Assembly (NCBI RefSeq): GCF_000423565.1
Contig: NZ_KE384037.1
Location: 248,001-312,000 of the forward strand
Direction of reading: 5' to 3'
From: Runella zeae DSM 19591
GTDB lineage: Bacteria > Bacteroidota > Bacteroidia > Cytophagales > Spirosomataceae
Length of the DNA: 64,000 nucleotides
Below the pieces are notes generated by a model. It searched no databases. It had not been told where the DNA came from and saw only the letters and a program-made list of their open reading frames with translations. Of the stretch, positions 35,335 through 44,208 are shown one piece after another (within the stretch, counting starts at the first letter, position 1; every line of letters begins with the position of its first letter). The translations under genes and the position numbers were made by a program.

Positions 35335-36609
35335 TCAAGTAGTGAAAACATTCTTTTTCAACACATTCATAGTATCTGCTTGGCGTTGTTTGACAAACGC
35401 TTGAGCTTTCTTGACCTTCATTTTGGCAGCTTTAGGGTTCTTTGCCATTTCGAGTACTGTGGGAACAATCTTGGCGACATCACTTGGCGTGTCCATGTCA
35501 AAGAGCCAATCGCCCAGCCCGATGTCACGCCACATAAATCCCTTGCTAGTCTGTTCTTCAAATCGACAGACAATGGCGGGAATCCCCTGCGCAATGCACA
35601 TGATTGGTGAGTGCATTTCCAGTCCAAACAAACCTGCCGAACGAATGTACGTACTCACAGCTTCGTCGGTAAGCCAATATTTATCACGCCATACCACTTT
35701 CTTTTTGACATCATCGGGGAGTGGGTCGTAGAGCATTTCTTTCCCAATGCGCATTTGAGTCGCATTTTCGGGTACGAGCAAGACTTTGAGCGAGGTTTGG
35801 CGTACCACGGCAATGATTGCTTCCCGAATGGGGGCGTTATCCTGCTCTTTCATTTTTTCGTTGTGCGCGTGCTTGGCTTCATTGATGCTTTGCTTTTTGG
35901 AAGGCAACTCCCACCAAGGCGAAAAACGCAACTGAGGAATCGCGCACAAAAACTTACCCGTTTCGAGGCCGTGCTCACGCAAAAAAGCATCCGCAGCTTG
36001 GTCGTCTCTGACATCCACGGCAAAAGCACCGTCCGGGCAAAACTCCATGATAGGGCATTTTGCCCCGTGTGTTTTAGCAAATTCCATGGATACCGAATCC
36101 CTGAAGTACGCAAAACGGGCTTGGGTCAAGAGGTCTATTTCGAGAGGGGTTACTTTTTGTCTATCTTCTGGAAATCCATAAACGCCAGGAAACGTAATCC
36201 CATAAATGCCGTAAGGTTTACCGGTGGTTTTGCGCCAACGCTCCACATCTTGCTTCGCTACCAACGAGGGGCCAGAGCCATGAAGTAAAAACACACATTC
36301 CGTAAATGCCTGTTGAATCTCCTCGGGTGTTTGGATGATGCGTAGTTTTGGAAAACGCTTTCGCAGCATTTCTTCCACGCCATTTTTGACATTGGAAGGC
36401 CAAAGGCGTACTTCTACGTCGGGTAAATATTTTTCTAAAAGGGTCAATACTCCGGGCGTATGGGCAATGTCACCAATATTTTCGGTTTGCCACGACGAAC
36501 GCAAAATAATCGACTTAGAAGCAGCCGCTGAGGCTTCTCCCAACGCCATGTGTAAAGAGGCGGCAAAGAGGGAGGTTTGTTTTAGAAAAGTTCGTCGGTT
36601 GAGTGTCAT
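35335..36609 (-). CDS. Exported polysaccharide pyruvyl transferase-like protein, paralogue 3
   Basis: A 424-residue paralogue; the start LNRRTFLKQTSLFAASLHMA is a Tat-type signal with an Ala-rich end (GEASAAASK). Conserved blocks are NIGDIAHTPG, HGSGPSLVAKQDVERW, FRDSVS, FCPDGAFAVDVRDDQA and LEMHSPIMCIAQG (Glu in place of the Arg of RLH). Adjacent paralogue 4 is its closest relative, and their first 120 bases are almost identical while the rest has diverged more, which suggests recent duplication or gene conversion. It ends immediately before the 29-bp palindrome. Function unassigned, as for copies 1 and 2. Confidence 0.78.
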   Translation of the reverse strand: MTLNRRTFLKQTSLFAASLHMALGEASAAASKSIILRSSWQTENIGDIAHTPGVLTLLEKYLPDVEVRLWPSNVKNGVEEMLRKRFPKLRIIQTPEEIQQAFTECVFLLHGSGPSLVAKQDVERWRKTTGKPYGIYGITFPGVYGFPEDRQKVTPLEIDLLTQARFAYFRDSVSMEFAKTHGAKCPIMEFCPDGAFAVDVRDDQAADAFLREHGLETGKFLCAIPQLRFSPWWELPSKKQSINEAKHAHNEKMKEQDNAPIREAIIAVVRQTSLKVLLVPENATQMRIGKEMLYDPLPDDVKKKVVWRDKYWLTDEAVSTYIRSAGLFGLEMHSPIMCIAQGIPAIVCRFEEQTSKGFMWRDIGLGDWLFDMDTPSDVAKIVPTVLEMAKNPKAAKMKVKKAQAFVKQRQADTMNVLKKNVFTT

Positions 36610-36616
36610 ATCCTAT

Positions 36617-37891
36617 TTACCTCTTTAAATTTTCTTTTAATAAATTCATCGTTTCCCGTTGGCGTTGCTCTACGTATTTTTTGCCTTTGGCGGCTTTGGC
36701 TTTGGCGGCTTTGGGGTTTTTAGCCATGGCCAACACCGTAGGTACATAACGAGCAACGTCTTGCTCATTGTCCATGTCAAACAGCCAATCGCCAAGGCTA
36801 ATGTCACGCCACATCACGCCTTTGCTGGTTTGTTCAAAAAAACGACCTACAATGGCAGGGATTCCATTGCCGATGCACATAATGGGCGAGTGCATTTCCA
36901 GACCGAACAAGCCTGCCGAGCGGACGTAAGTACTTACTGCCTCGTCGGTAAGCCAATATCTATCGCGCCAGACCACCTTTTGTTTTACGTCGTCGGGAAG
37001 TTTATCGTACAAAATCTCTTTACCAAGTTTTACGTGGGTTTCGTCTTCGGGGCAAATCAAGATTTTCATGGGAGTCTGACGTACTATCTCAATAATAGCC
37101 TGCCGCAGAGGAGCGTTATCATGCTCTTTCATAGCTTCGTTGCGAAGATATCGCTGCTCGTCAAAAGGAGTTTTTTTAGCCGGAATTTCCCAATACGGAG
37201 TAAAACGAGTTCGTGGAATCACACACATAAACTTGCCTTCTTCCAAGCCGTGCGTTTTTAGAAAAAGAGTAGCAGCTTCTTCATTTCGCAAATCCACCGC
37301 AAAGGCTCCGTCGGGGCAAAACTCCATGATTGGGCATTTTACCCCATTTTTTTTAGCAAAATCCAACGAAATCGAATCCCGAAAAAGGGCAAAACGTGCA
37401 TTGGTTAAAAGTTCTATATCAAGAGGATTGGCGGTCACCGACGCCTTGGGGTCAGGACTATATACCCCCGGAAAAGTGATGCCGTATATTCCATAGGATT
37501 TACCTGTTTCTTTGTGCCACCGCTCTACGTCTTTGCGGGCCACTAAGGAAGGCCCCGAGCCGTGCAGCAAAAATGCACACTCATTAAAAGCCGTAGCGAT
37601 TTCACTTGGGCTTTTAATGATAGACACTTTGGGAAAACGACGACGCATGAGTTCTTCTACGCCATTGCCCACACTTGACGGCCACAGCCGTACTTCTACA
37701 TCAGGCAAGTGTTTTTCCAGAAGAGCCAATACTCCCGGTGTGTGACCAATGTCTCCAATGTTAACCGTTTGCCACGACGAACGCAAAATAATCGACTTAG
37801 AAGCAGCCGCTGAAGCTTCTCCCAATGCCATGTGCAAAGAGGCCGTTAGCAGAGAAGTTTGTTTTAGAAAAGTTCGTCGGTTGAGTGTCAT
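36617..37891 (-). CDS. Exported polysaccharide pyruvyl transferase-like protein, paralogue 4
   Basis: A 424-residue protein, the copy nearest to susD, 7 bases upstream of paralogue 3. It has Arg5-Arg6 of the Tat-type signal, NIGDIGHTPG at about 44-53, HGSGPSLVARKDVERW at 110-125, Arg171-Asp172 and FCPDGAFAVD at 191-200. The altered triplet is LEMHS (Glu332, His334). A Lys/Ala-rich helix closes the protein (PKAAKAKAAKGKKYVEQRQR), a feature of all four copies. The order susC, susD, then the array suggests that the copies act on glycans delivered by this SusCD pair. Confidence 0.78.
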   Translation of the reverse strand: MTLNRRTFLKQTSLLTASLHMALGEASAAASKSIILRSSWQTVNIGDIGHTPGVLALLEKHLPDVEVRLWPSSVGNGVEELMRRRFPKVSIIKSPSEIATAFNECAFLLHGSGPSLVARKDVERWHKETGKSYGIYGITFPGVYSPDPKASVTANPLDIELLTNARFALFRDSISLDFAKKNGVKCPIMEFCPDGAFAVDLRNEEAATLFLKTHGLEEGKFMCVIPRTRFTPYWEIPAKKTPFDEQRYLRNEAMKEHDNAPLRQAIIEIVRQTPMKILICPEDETHVKLGKEILYDKLPDDVKQKVVWRDRYWLTDEAVSTYVRSAGLFGLEMHSPIMCIGNGIPAIVGRFFEQTSKGVMWRDISLGDWLFDMDNEQDVARYVPTVLAMAKNPKAAKAKAAKGKKYVEQRQRETMNLLKENLKR

Positions 37892-37905
37892 ATTTATCTT
37901 GAGAA

Positions 37906-38023
37906 TTTAATTTTACCCCCGCAGAAATTCGAGGAAATTTAAAACCGCTGATTTTCGCTGAAAGTCAAACATCTGCGTCATTCTGCGGTATTAAATCTGC
38001 GTTGGTCTGCGGGTAAAATTTAA
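37906..38023. repeat. CTGCG-type intergenic repeat with imperfect inverted ends
   Basis: ATCTGCGTCATTCTGCGG (37971-37988) and ATCTGCGTTGGTCTGCGG (37995-38012) are direct repeats matching at 15 of 18 bases. The ends, TTTAATTTTACCCCCGCAG and CTGCGGGTAAAATTTAA, are complementary apart from a two-base bulge and one mismatch. The element fills the gap between paralogue 4 and susD and could be a dispersed MITE-like repeat. Confidence 0.5.
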
Positions 38024-38027
38024 TTGA

Positions 38028-39725
38028 TTAATAGCCTGGGTTTTGCTCAAATTTGGCTCCCGTGTTGGCATCAATTACTTTTTGGGGAATGGGCCAAAAC
38101 TTGTTAAAATCTTGGATTGTTTTACCTGAAGAAGGCCCGTTAGGCACCGACGGCTCTGAATTGTATTTTCTCACCCTATCTACCAAACGCCCCATACGAA
38201 TCAAGGTACGCAGCCTTGGTTCTTCCACAATCAATTCACGCGTTCTTTCGTCCAAAATAAAATCCTCGGTTACTTTGGAGGCGTTGATTAAGGTAGCTTT
38301 GGCACGACCTCGAACTACGTTGATGTCTTTCGCAGCATTTTCCAAATCACCCTTTCTGAAATAGGCTTCGGCTCTTAGCAAATAAGTTTCGGCAACCCTC
38401 ATGCGGCTAAAATCTTTGGAGGTATTACCCGAAAGTATATCGTTATTGATGGAAGAGCCCTCAATTTTTCGGAAGTAAGGATAATATTGGCGCAATGTAT
38501 CGATGGCAATGGTCGTGAGCGTACCGTCGTTGCGAGCCAAAAACAAATTGCCGTTAGACCCTTTTTTGACAACAATGGGTTTCCCAAAATAATCTTTGTC
38601 GGCAGGATTATTGTAGTAAAAGGTGCGACGAATATTATAAACGGAGTTTCTCATGTCTTTAGGGTCTAAGGCCCAAACGTCATACTTGGCGTAATTGGTA
38701 GGAGAGTTGACCCCAATACCCCTTCCTATGCTATCAGCTACCACATTCAAAACGCGATTTGGCGTTTGTAATCGGTCGTATTCTGGTCCCCAATAACGAA
38801 TGCTGTTATTGGCTGAAGAAGTTGAAAAGCTTCCGCCTACGTTGGTACTTTCAAATTGCCAAGCCCACATCACCTCTTTGTTACCTGCCGAGTAGTTGAC
38901 TTGTCCGTTGGCAAAAAGGTCAGAAAAAACATCCCCAGGCCGTGCCGCTGCGGCTCCGAATCTAGCCGTCATGATTTGATAGTCGCCCGCTTCTTTATTA
39001 ATCACTTTACTAGCCGCACTGATGGATTTATCGTAGAAGGAGGCATCCTTAGATTCCATTCCGATTGAGATATAAATTTCGCTCAACAGGTGAAACGCCG
39101 CCGCTCTAGGGATACGCCCGTCTTTGACTTGGAGCGGTAATAGGGTTATGGCTTCTTCCAAATCTTTGGCCGCAAAATTGAGTACTTCGAGCCGAGAGTT
39201 TCTTACAAAATCAAATTTGGGTTCGGTGATTGTTTGCTTCACAATCGGCACACCGCCATAAATATTTGCTAAAAAATTGTAGGTGTATGCCCGAAAAAAC
39301 AGCGCTTGCCCTTTGATATTGTTCAAGTCTTCGGTCTTGATGCTGAGGTTGGGGTTATTGAGACCATCGAGAATGGTATTGGCACGTAAAATCATGGTTT
39401 TATACGCCCAATCCCAATAAACAATGGTTGCATCTAAATTAGGGTTGAGAAGACTGTAGTCTTTATTTCCGCGTGAGTCATTTCTTCCCCATTGGGTTTG
39501 GTCGGTTCCTACGGTCATGTACTCAAAGTTGTTGGACGCAATGATATGCTCTTGACGTGACCCTTCGTACAAACCTACCACGGCGGCATCAAACCCTGCC
39601 GTATTGGTCAGTAAGTTTTCTGGACTAAATCTATCCAAAGGAACTTCTTTTAAAAAGTCGTCACTACAGGAAGTGGTAACCCCGAAAAGTGAAAGAAGTA
39701 ATATGGCTTTAAATTTTGATTTCAT
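38028..39725 (-). CDS. SusD/RagB-family outer-membrane glycan-binding lipoprotein (locus 1)
   Basis: A 565-residue lipoprotein with lipobox TTSC (lipidated Cys20), followed by SDDFLKEVP, typical of SusD. The TPR-rich N-terminal half has ALFFRAYTYNFLANIYGGVPIV and the C-terminal half RMRVAETYLLRAEAYFRKGD, DERTRELIVEEPRL and the usual ending FWPIPQKVIDANTGAKFEQNPGY. It caps the SusC barrel and binds substrate at the cell surface. The start 39725 is the signal-peptide Met; the frame extends upstream into susC without similarity. It sits 13 bases after susC and upstream of the pyruvyl-transferase-like array. Larger than many SusD proteins, as for RagB-like members. Confidence 0.92.
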   Translation of the reverse strand: MKSKFKAILLLSLFGVTTSCSDDFLKEVPLDRFSPENLLTNTAGFDAAVVGLYEGSRQEHIIASNNFEYMTVGTDQTQWGRNDSRGNKDYSLLNPNLDATIVYWDWAYKTMILRANTILDGLNNPNLSIKTEDLNNIKGQALFFRAYTYNFLANIYGGVPIVKQTITEPKFDFVRNSRLEVLNFAAKDLEEAITLLPLQVKDGRIPRAAAFHLLSEIYISIGMESKDASFYDKSISAASKVINKEAGDYQIMTARFGAAAARPGDVFSDLFANGQVNYSAGNKEVMWAWQFESTNVGGSFSTSSANNSIRYWGPEYDRLQTPNRVLNVVADSIGRGIGVNSPTNYAKYDVWALDPKDMRNSVYNIRRTFYYNNPADKDYFGKPIVVKKGSNGNLFLARNDGTLTTIAIDTLRQYYPYFRKIEGSSINNDILSGNTSKDFSRMRVAETYLLRAEAYFRKGDLENAAKDINVVRGRAKATLINASKVTEDFILDERTRELIVEEPRLRTLIRMGRLVDRVRKYNSEPSVPNGPSSGKTIQDFNKFWPIPQKVIDANTGAKFEQNPGY

Positions 39726-39738
39726 GTTTCCTAAAATG

Positions 39739-42700
39739 TTAAAATGACATGTTGATACCGCCAATGAATGTTTTGAGCAAGGGGCCATTGGTGCCTGGGT
39801 CGCGGCCGCCTCCCCCAAACTCAGGATCCCAGCCATTCCATTTGGTCCACGTAAATAGGTTTTTGCCACTGACATATACTTGAAGGTTGGCTATTTTCAA
39901 CTTCTTCATCAAAGCATCCGAAAAATTGTAAGACAATGACACATCTTGCAATCTGGTGAAACTGCGGCTTTCGTAAAAACCATAGCCGAGTGGATTACGG
40001 TAGTTGATGCGGGGATGCGTATTGATAGGATTAGAGGGTGTCCAATAAGGAAGATTGAGGAAATTGGCTTGGTCAAAAAAGTTGGAACCCGGGTTAATGA
40101 GCGAGCTAGAACTATAGCCTCCTTCTCTGATATTGACGGTAGAAGACAAGCTAAATTTCTTGAAATTGATAATATTGGTTATTCCTAAAATAAAATTAGG
40201 CTGATTGCTATGTAATACCGCGCGGTCTAAAGGCGTGATTTTGCCATCAGGTACGCCATTGGGGCCACTGATGTCTTTAAATTTTATATCTCCGGGCTTA
40301 GAACCGGGAATTAAAGACAAATCGTCTCCTTGTTGGAAAATACCATCAAATACGTAGTCGAAATTCGTACCCAAAGGCTGCCCAATAAACCACCCGCTGG
40401 CAATGTCATCGTCTTCGATGCCGTCGTTGTTGATATCTCTGCCCGTGAGTTGTACGATTTTGTTTCTATTGAGCGAAAAAGCGATATTGGTATTCCATCC
40501 CCAATCGCCGCGTTCGATATTCTTGGTTTTGAGGTCTAATTCAAATCCTTTGTTTTTGGTTTTTCCAATATTGCGCAAGAAAACCTCAAAGCCGTTGGTA
40601 TTCGGAATCGTTTGATTGAGGAGCAGGTCGAAGGTGTTGGAAACATAAAAATTGAGCGAAGCCGAAATACGACTTGAAAAAGCCTGAACATCGGTACCAA
40701 TATTGAAACTTTCGGTGGTTTCCCAACCCAAGTTCGGATTGGCAAGCGTGGTAGGGATTAGACCGATTGATACGGGTTGGCCGTCTCCAAAAACATAATT
40801 TCGCTGTCCAACTTGGCTCAAAGAAGAGTATTCGCTCACGCCTCGGTTTCCATTGCGTCCCCACGAAGCCCGAAGTTTAAGAAAGTCAATTTTTTTAACA
40901 TCCTTCATAAAATCTTCATCACTTATATTCCAGCTAAAAGCAGCGGAAGGGAAAGTTCCGAATTTACGCCCTTCTCCGAAAGCCGAAAAGCCGTCTCTAC
41001 GCACACTTAAAGTAAAAAAGTATTTACTTTTCAACGAATAGCCCAAGCGCGCCATCGAAGAGATTTGGCGGTTTTGAGTTGCGCCTACGTCAATGGCATA
41101 TCCTTCGCCAATTTCCAATGAATTGTAGCCCAAGGCATCGTTGAAAATATTTTGGCTTGATAGGAATGAAAACTGATTTGACAACTGATAAATCCCATAA
41201 AGTACCGTCAAATCAAGACTGTGGTCTTGGGCAAATCGGCGTTGGTATTTAAGAATATTTTCTAAGGTAAAATTCTGAGTTTCTCCGTGTCTTTTTGAAC
41301 CAGAACCTAGGCGGTTGGTAGGGGCATAGGTAGGGCTGTAAGCGAATGTTTTAGAGTCGGTTCGGGTATAGCCTCCGTTGAGTTTATAGGTCAAACCTTC
41401 TAAAAGATTTACATCAGCGTAGGCATTGGCAAAGAGGATATTAGTGATTGATTTGTTGGTATTTAAGAGGGTTCCCAACAAGGGATTGGCTACTAAACCC
41501 CAATTTTGTGGAAGGGGATTTGGCGAAACACCATCCTCTAAATACAAGCTTGCAAAAGGGCTTAAATAAGAAGTAGCTACGAGGTTTGCTCTTACGCCTG
41601 AGTTATCTCTGGAAGAATATCCAGAATTGATACCCAACTTGAGCCAATCGGTAGCTTGTACGCCCAAGTTTAATCTACTCGACAACCGGCTGAAATTATC
41701 CCCTCTAACGGGCGATTTAGAGTCGGTATAAGCGCCCGAAAAAAAGTAACTTACCCTGTCTGTTTTTCCTGAGACATTGAGCTCATAATTAGACATCGGA
41801 GCACGTTGTTTGATTTCTTGGAAAGGGTCAATGGTTTTTCCAGCGGCAATATTAGCTTGCTCAATCACCGAAAATGGCACACTTCCTCCTTCGGCTTCTT
41901 CGGCATCTTTACGCGCCGCCAAATACTGCTCTGGTGTACGGTAAGCGGGTAAAAAAGCATAGTCAGAAGCACCCAAATAGGTAGTAAACGTAAATTTAGG
42001 CTTGCCTGATTTTCCTTTTTTGGTAGTAATCTCAATCACACCGTTGGTAGCCAAAGAGCCATAAATAGCCGTTGAACTGGCATCTTTCAGAATATCAATG
42101 GTTTCAATGTCATTGGGGTTGATATCGGCCAAATTTCCACCCGCGTAGATAATCCCGTCTAATACAATAAGGGGAGAACTATTGGCGGAAATTGAATTGA
42201 TTCCCCGGATTCTTATGGTTCCGGCTTGTCCGGGACGACCATTGTCAATGACCTGCACCCCTGCCGTAGTTCCTCTCAGGATTTGTGAAGCATTGGTATT
42301 GGGCTGCAATCGAGTGGCTTCCACATCCACACTGGCGATGGCCCCCGTCAGGTCTTTCTTTTTCTGAGTTCCGTATCCTACTACTACTACTTCTTCTAGC
42401 GATTTGTTGTCAACATTCAGAGCAATAGACAATTGAGTGCGACTCCCTACTACCACTTCTTGTAGTACGTAGCCCACAAAACTAAACACCAGCACGGCAT
42501 TGTCGTCAGGAACACTTAACGAAAACTCCCCGTCGGGATTGGTAGTAGTGCCTCGCTGAGTTCCTTTGATAATCACGTTTACGCCAGGCAAGGACTCTCC
42601 TTTTTCGGCATCGGTTACTTTGCCTTTTACGATTTTATCCACTACCCGATTGACTTCGCCCACGGCCGGCGCAAGCGCCTCTATGGCTGCGGGTGCGGAT

Positions 42701-43113
42701 TGGCTTGGGGCTTTTGGGGCGGACGGAGCGTCACCTTCGGGAAATCGTGACACGTTTTGCTCCGACCTCCTTTCGGTACGTTTGTCGGTAATGACATAGC
42801 CTCCATTTTTTGATTTTTTGTAATACAGCCCCAAAGGTTTGAGAAGTGCTTCGAGATTTTGTTCCAATTTCGCATTCGGATTGACGACGTTGCTCATTAC
42901 CATAAGCCCATCAACATTGCGGTCAAAAAACAAAATATCTACCCGATACTGCTCTTTTAGCTCGCGCAACACATCCTTTAGTTTCTTCTGGGAGGGTTTG
43001 TGGGAGGCGTCTTTGCTGTGGTTGGTTTGAGCACTGGCCAAAAATTGGGCAAAACTTGGCTGTACCCCTCCCAGCAATACCCCCAACAACAGGGTTTGTA
43101 TTGTTTTTTTCAT
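39739..43113 (-). CDS. SusC/RagA-family TonB-dependent transporter with STN domain (locus 1)
   Basis: A 1124-residue outer-membrane transporter. Signal peptide (about 1-23); STN domain at about 42-112 (KKLKDVLRELKEQYRVDILF, ending GGYVITDK), which can signal to FecR; a CarboxypepD_reg-like domain at about 160-240 with GESLPGVNVIIKGTQRGTTT; a TonB-dependent plug at about 250-365 with the SusC signature DASSTAIYGSLATNGVIEIT; then a 22-strand barrel ending FIGGINMSF with a terminal Phe. It imports glycan oligomers by TonB energy. The FecR gene is 18 bases upstream, in the order sigma-fecR-susC-susD. The barrel is intact. Confidence 0.95.
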   Translation of the reverse strand: MKKTIQTLLLGVLLGGVQPSFAQFLASAQTNHSKDASHKPSQKKLKDVLRELKEQYRVDILFFDRNVDGLMVMSNVVNPNAKLEQNLEALLKPLGLYYKKSKNGGYVITDKRTERRSEQNVSRFPEGDAPSAPKAPSQSAPAAIEALAPAVGEVNRVVDKIVKGKVTDAEKGESLPGVNVIIKGTQRGTTTNPDGEFSLSVPDDNAVLVFSFVGYVLQEVVVGSRTQLSIALNVDNKSLEEVVVVGYGTQKKKDLTGAIASVDVEATRLQPNTNASQILRGTTAGVQVIDNGRPGQAGTIRIRGINSISANSSPLIVLDGIIYAGGNLADINPNDIETIDILKDASSTAIYGSLATNGVIEITTKKGKSGKPKFTFTTYLGASDYAFLPAYRTPEQYLAARKDAEEAEGGSVPFSVIEQANIAAGKTIDPFQEIKQRAPMSNYELNVSGKTDRVSYFFSGAYTDSKSPVRGDNFSRLSSRLNLGVQATDWLKLGINSGYSSRDNSGVRANLVATSYLSPFASLYLEDGVSPNPLPQNWGLVANPLLGTLLNTNKSITNILFANAYADVNLLEGLTYKLNGGYTRTDSKTFAYSPTYAPTNRLGSGSKRHGETQNFTLENILKYQRRFAQDHSLDLTVLYGIYQLSNQFSFLSSQNIFNDALGYNSLEIGEGYAIDVGATQNRQISSMARLGYSLKSKYFFTLSVRRDGFSAFGEGRKFGTFPSAAFSWNISDEDFMKDVKKIDFLKLRASWGRNGNRGVSEYSSLSQVGQRNYVFGDGQPVSIGLIPTTLANPNLGWETTESFNIGTDVQAFSSRISASLNFYVSNTFDLLLNQTIPNTNGFEVFLRNIGKTKNKGFELDLKTKNIERGDWGWNTNIAFSLNRNKIVQLTGRDINNDGIEDDDIASGWFIGQPLGTNFDYVFDGIFQQGDDLSLIPGSKPGDIKFKDISGPNGVPDGKITPLDRAVLHSNQPNFILGITNIINFKKFSLSSTVNIREGGYSSSSLINPGSNFFDQANFLNLPYWTPSNPINTHPRINYRNPLGYGFYESRSFTRLQDVSLSYNFSDALMKKLKIANLQVYVSGKNLFTWTKWNGWDPEFGGGGRDPGTNGPLLKTFIGGINMSF

Positions 43114-43131
43114 TCTTAAAAAACGTTAGAG

Positions 43132-44127
43132 TTATGGATTGGTGGTTATGATAATTTTCTTTCCTTCTTTTTGGTAAGTAAGATTAGCAGCTTCGGTAAG
43201 CGTTTCTAAAAGTTCTTCGGCATTGTGCGCCGTAAAAGACCCCGTAAGTGTCCATTGGGCAAGTTCGGTCTCGGGGATTTCGACAGTTACTCCAAAATTA
43301 TCTTTAAACAATTGGGCTACTTCCTGCAAGGTAGTTTCTTCAAATACAAACCGATGATCTTGCCAAGCGGCGTAGTTTTGAGGCTCTTGAGTCTGATGTA
43401 AATTCACTTTCCCCCCTTCTCCGAGCGTTACCAAATCGCCCGGCTTCATCATGAGTTGTTTTTGATTGTTGCCTTCCTGATATCTCAGTTGTACTTTACC
43501 TTTATTTAGGACGACCTTCGCAACTTTCGGGCGGGTATTTACCACAAATTCGGTTCCTAGCACTACCACATCAAACTCTTGCCCCGTTTTGACAATAAAC
43601 TTCTGATGATTAGGCAAATGCGTCACCGAAAAATTAGCCTCCCCTGTCAGATATACTTCACGGGTTTGGTGACCAAAACCAAAACGTGGCACTCGAAGCG
43701 ACGAATTGGCATTGAGTACGATTTGGCTGCCGTCGCTCAATGTCAAACGTTGGGTTTGGCCATAAGCAGTCTGGTAAGTTTGGTACTGAATAGCATCTCT
43801 AAATAACCAGCCACTAACAGCTACTATCAATATTATCGACGCTGCCGCCCAAAACCACCACGGCATCCGTCGAGGGGATACCTCCAAAGTCTCTCCCTCT
43901 TCTTTTTGGCTCTGATAGCCTCTCATTCGTTCTTGATGCCGAGCTAGTGCAGCGTTGGCATCAGCAATATACTGTGGATGTTCGCTTTCCCACATAGCCA
44001 AGTAAGCATAAAACAACTCACGGTTTTCGTTGTTTTGCGCCCATTCCTCCACCATTTGCTTCTGAAAAACAGTAGCTCTACCAGCGAAGTAATTGAAAAG
44101 CATTTCTTTGGTTATGTGCATTTTCAT
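43132..44127 (-). CDS. FecR-family anti-sigma factor (locus 1)
   Basis: A 331-residue inner-membrane anti-sigma factor. The cytoplasmic N-terminus has the FecR pattern FQKQMVEEWAQNNENRELFYAYLAMWE. One membrane helix is formed by WWFWAAASIILIVAVSGWLF. The periplasmic FecR domain has TLSDGSQIVLNANSSLRVP, VYLTGEANFSV, FDVVVLGTEFVVNTRP and the C-terminal DUF4974 part with FEETTLQEVAQLFKDNFGV. It should hold the ECF sigma factor encoded upstream until the STN domain of SusC signals. The start at 44127 is used; 44121 is also possible. Very similar in organisation to the second locus. Confidence 0.93.
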   Translation of the reverse strand: MKMHITKEMLFNYFAGRATVFQKQMVEEWAQNNENRELFYAYLAMWESEHPQYIADANAALARHQERMRGYQSQKEEGETLEVSPRRMPWWFWAAASIILIVAVSGWLFRDAIQYQTYQTAYGQTQRLTLSDGSQIVLNANSSLRVPRFGFGHQTREVYLTGEANFSVTHLPNHQKFIVKTGQEFDVVVLGTEFVVNTRPKVAKVVLNKGKVQLRYQEGNNQKQLMMKPGDLVTLGEGGKVNLHQTQEPQNYAAWQDHRFVFEETTLQEVAQLFKDNFGVTVEIPETELAQWTLTGSFTAHNAEELLETLTEAANLTYQKEGKKIIITTNP

Positions 44128-44208
44128 GATGAAATGATTTAAAAACAAGACGTGTTGAAACGTCGAAAACACTTAGCGATGTGGATTATTTATTAGAATA
44201 TTTTGGTC

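Noticed and set aside
35611-36288. 225-codon plus-strand open frame inside paralogue 3
   Set aside because: It lies antisense to a well-supported gene and has no recognisable family; similar antisense frames occur in the other copies.
39726-39875. 50-residue extension of the first SusD into susC
   Set aside because: The lipoprotein signal peptide begins at 39725; the extension is only the overlap with the end of susC in another frame.
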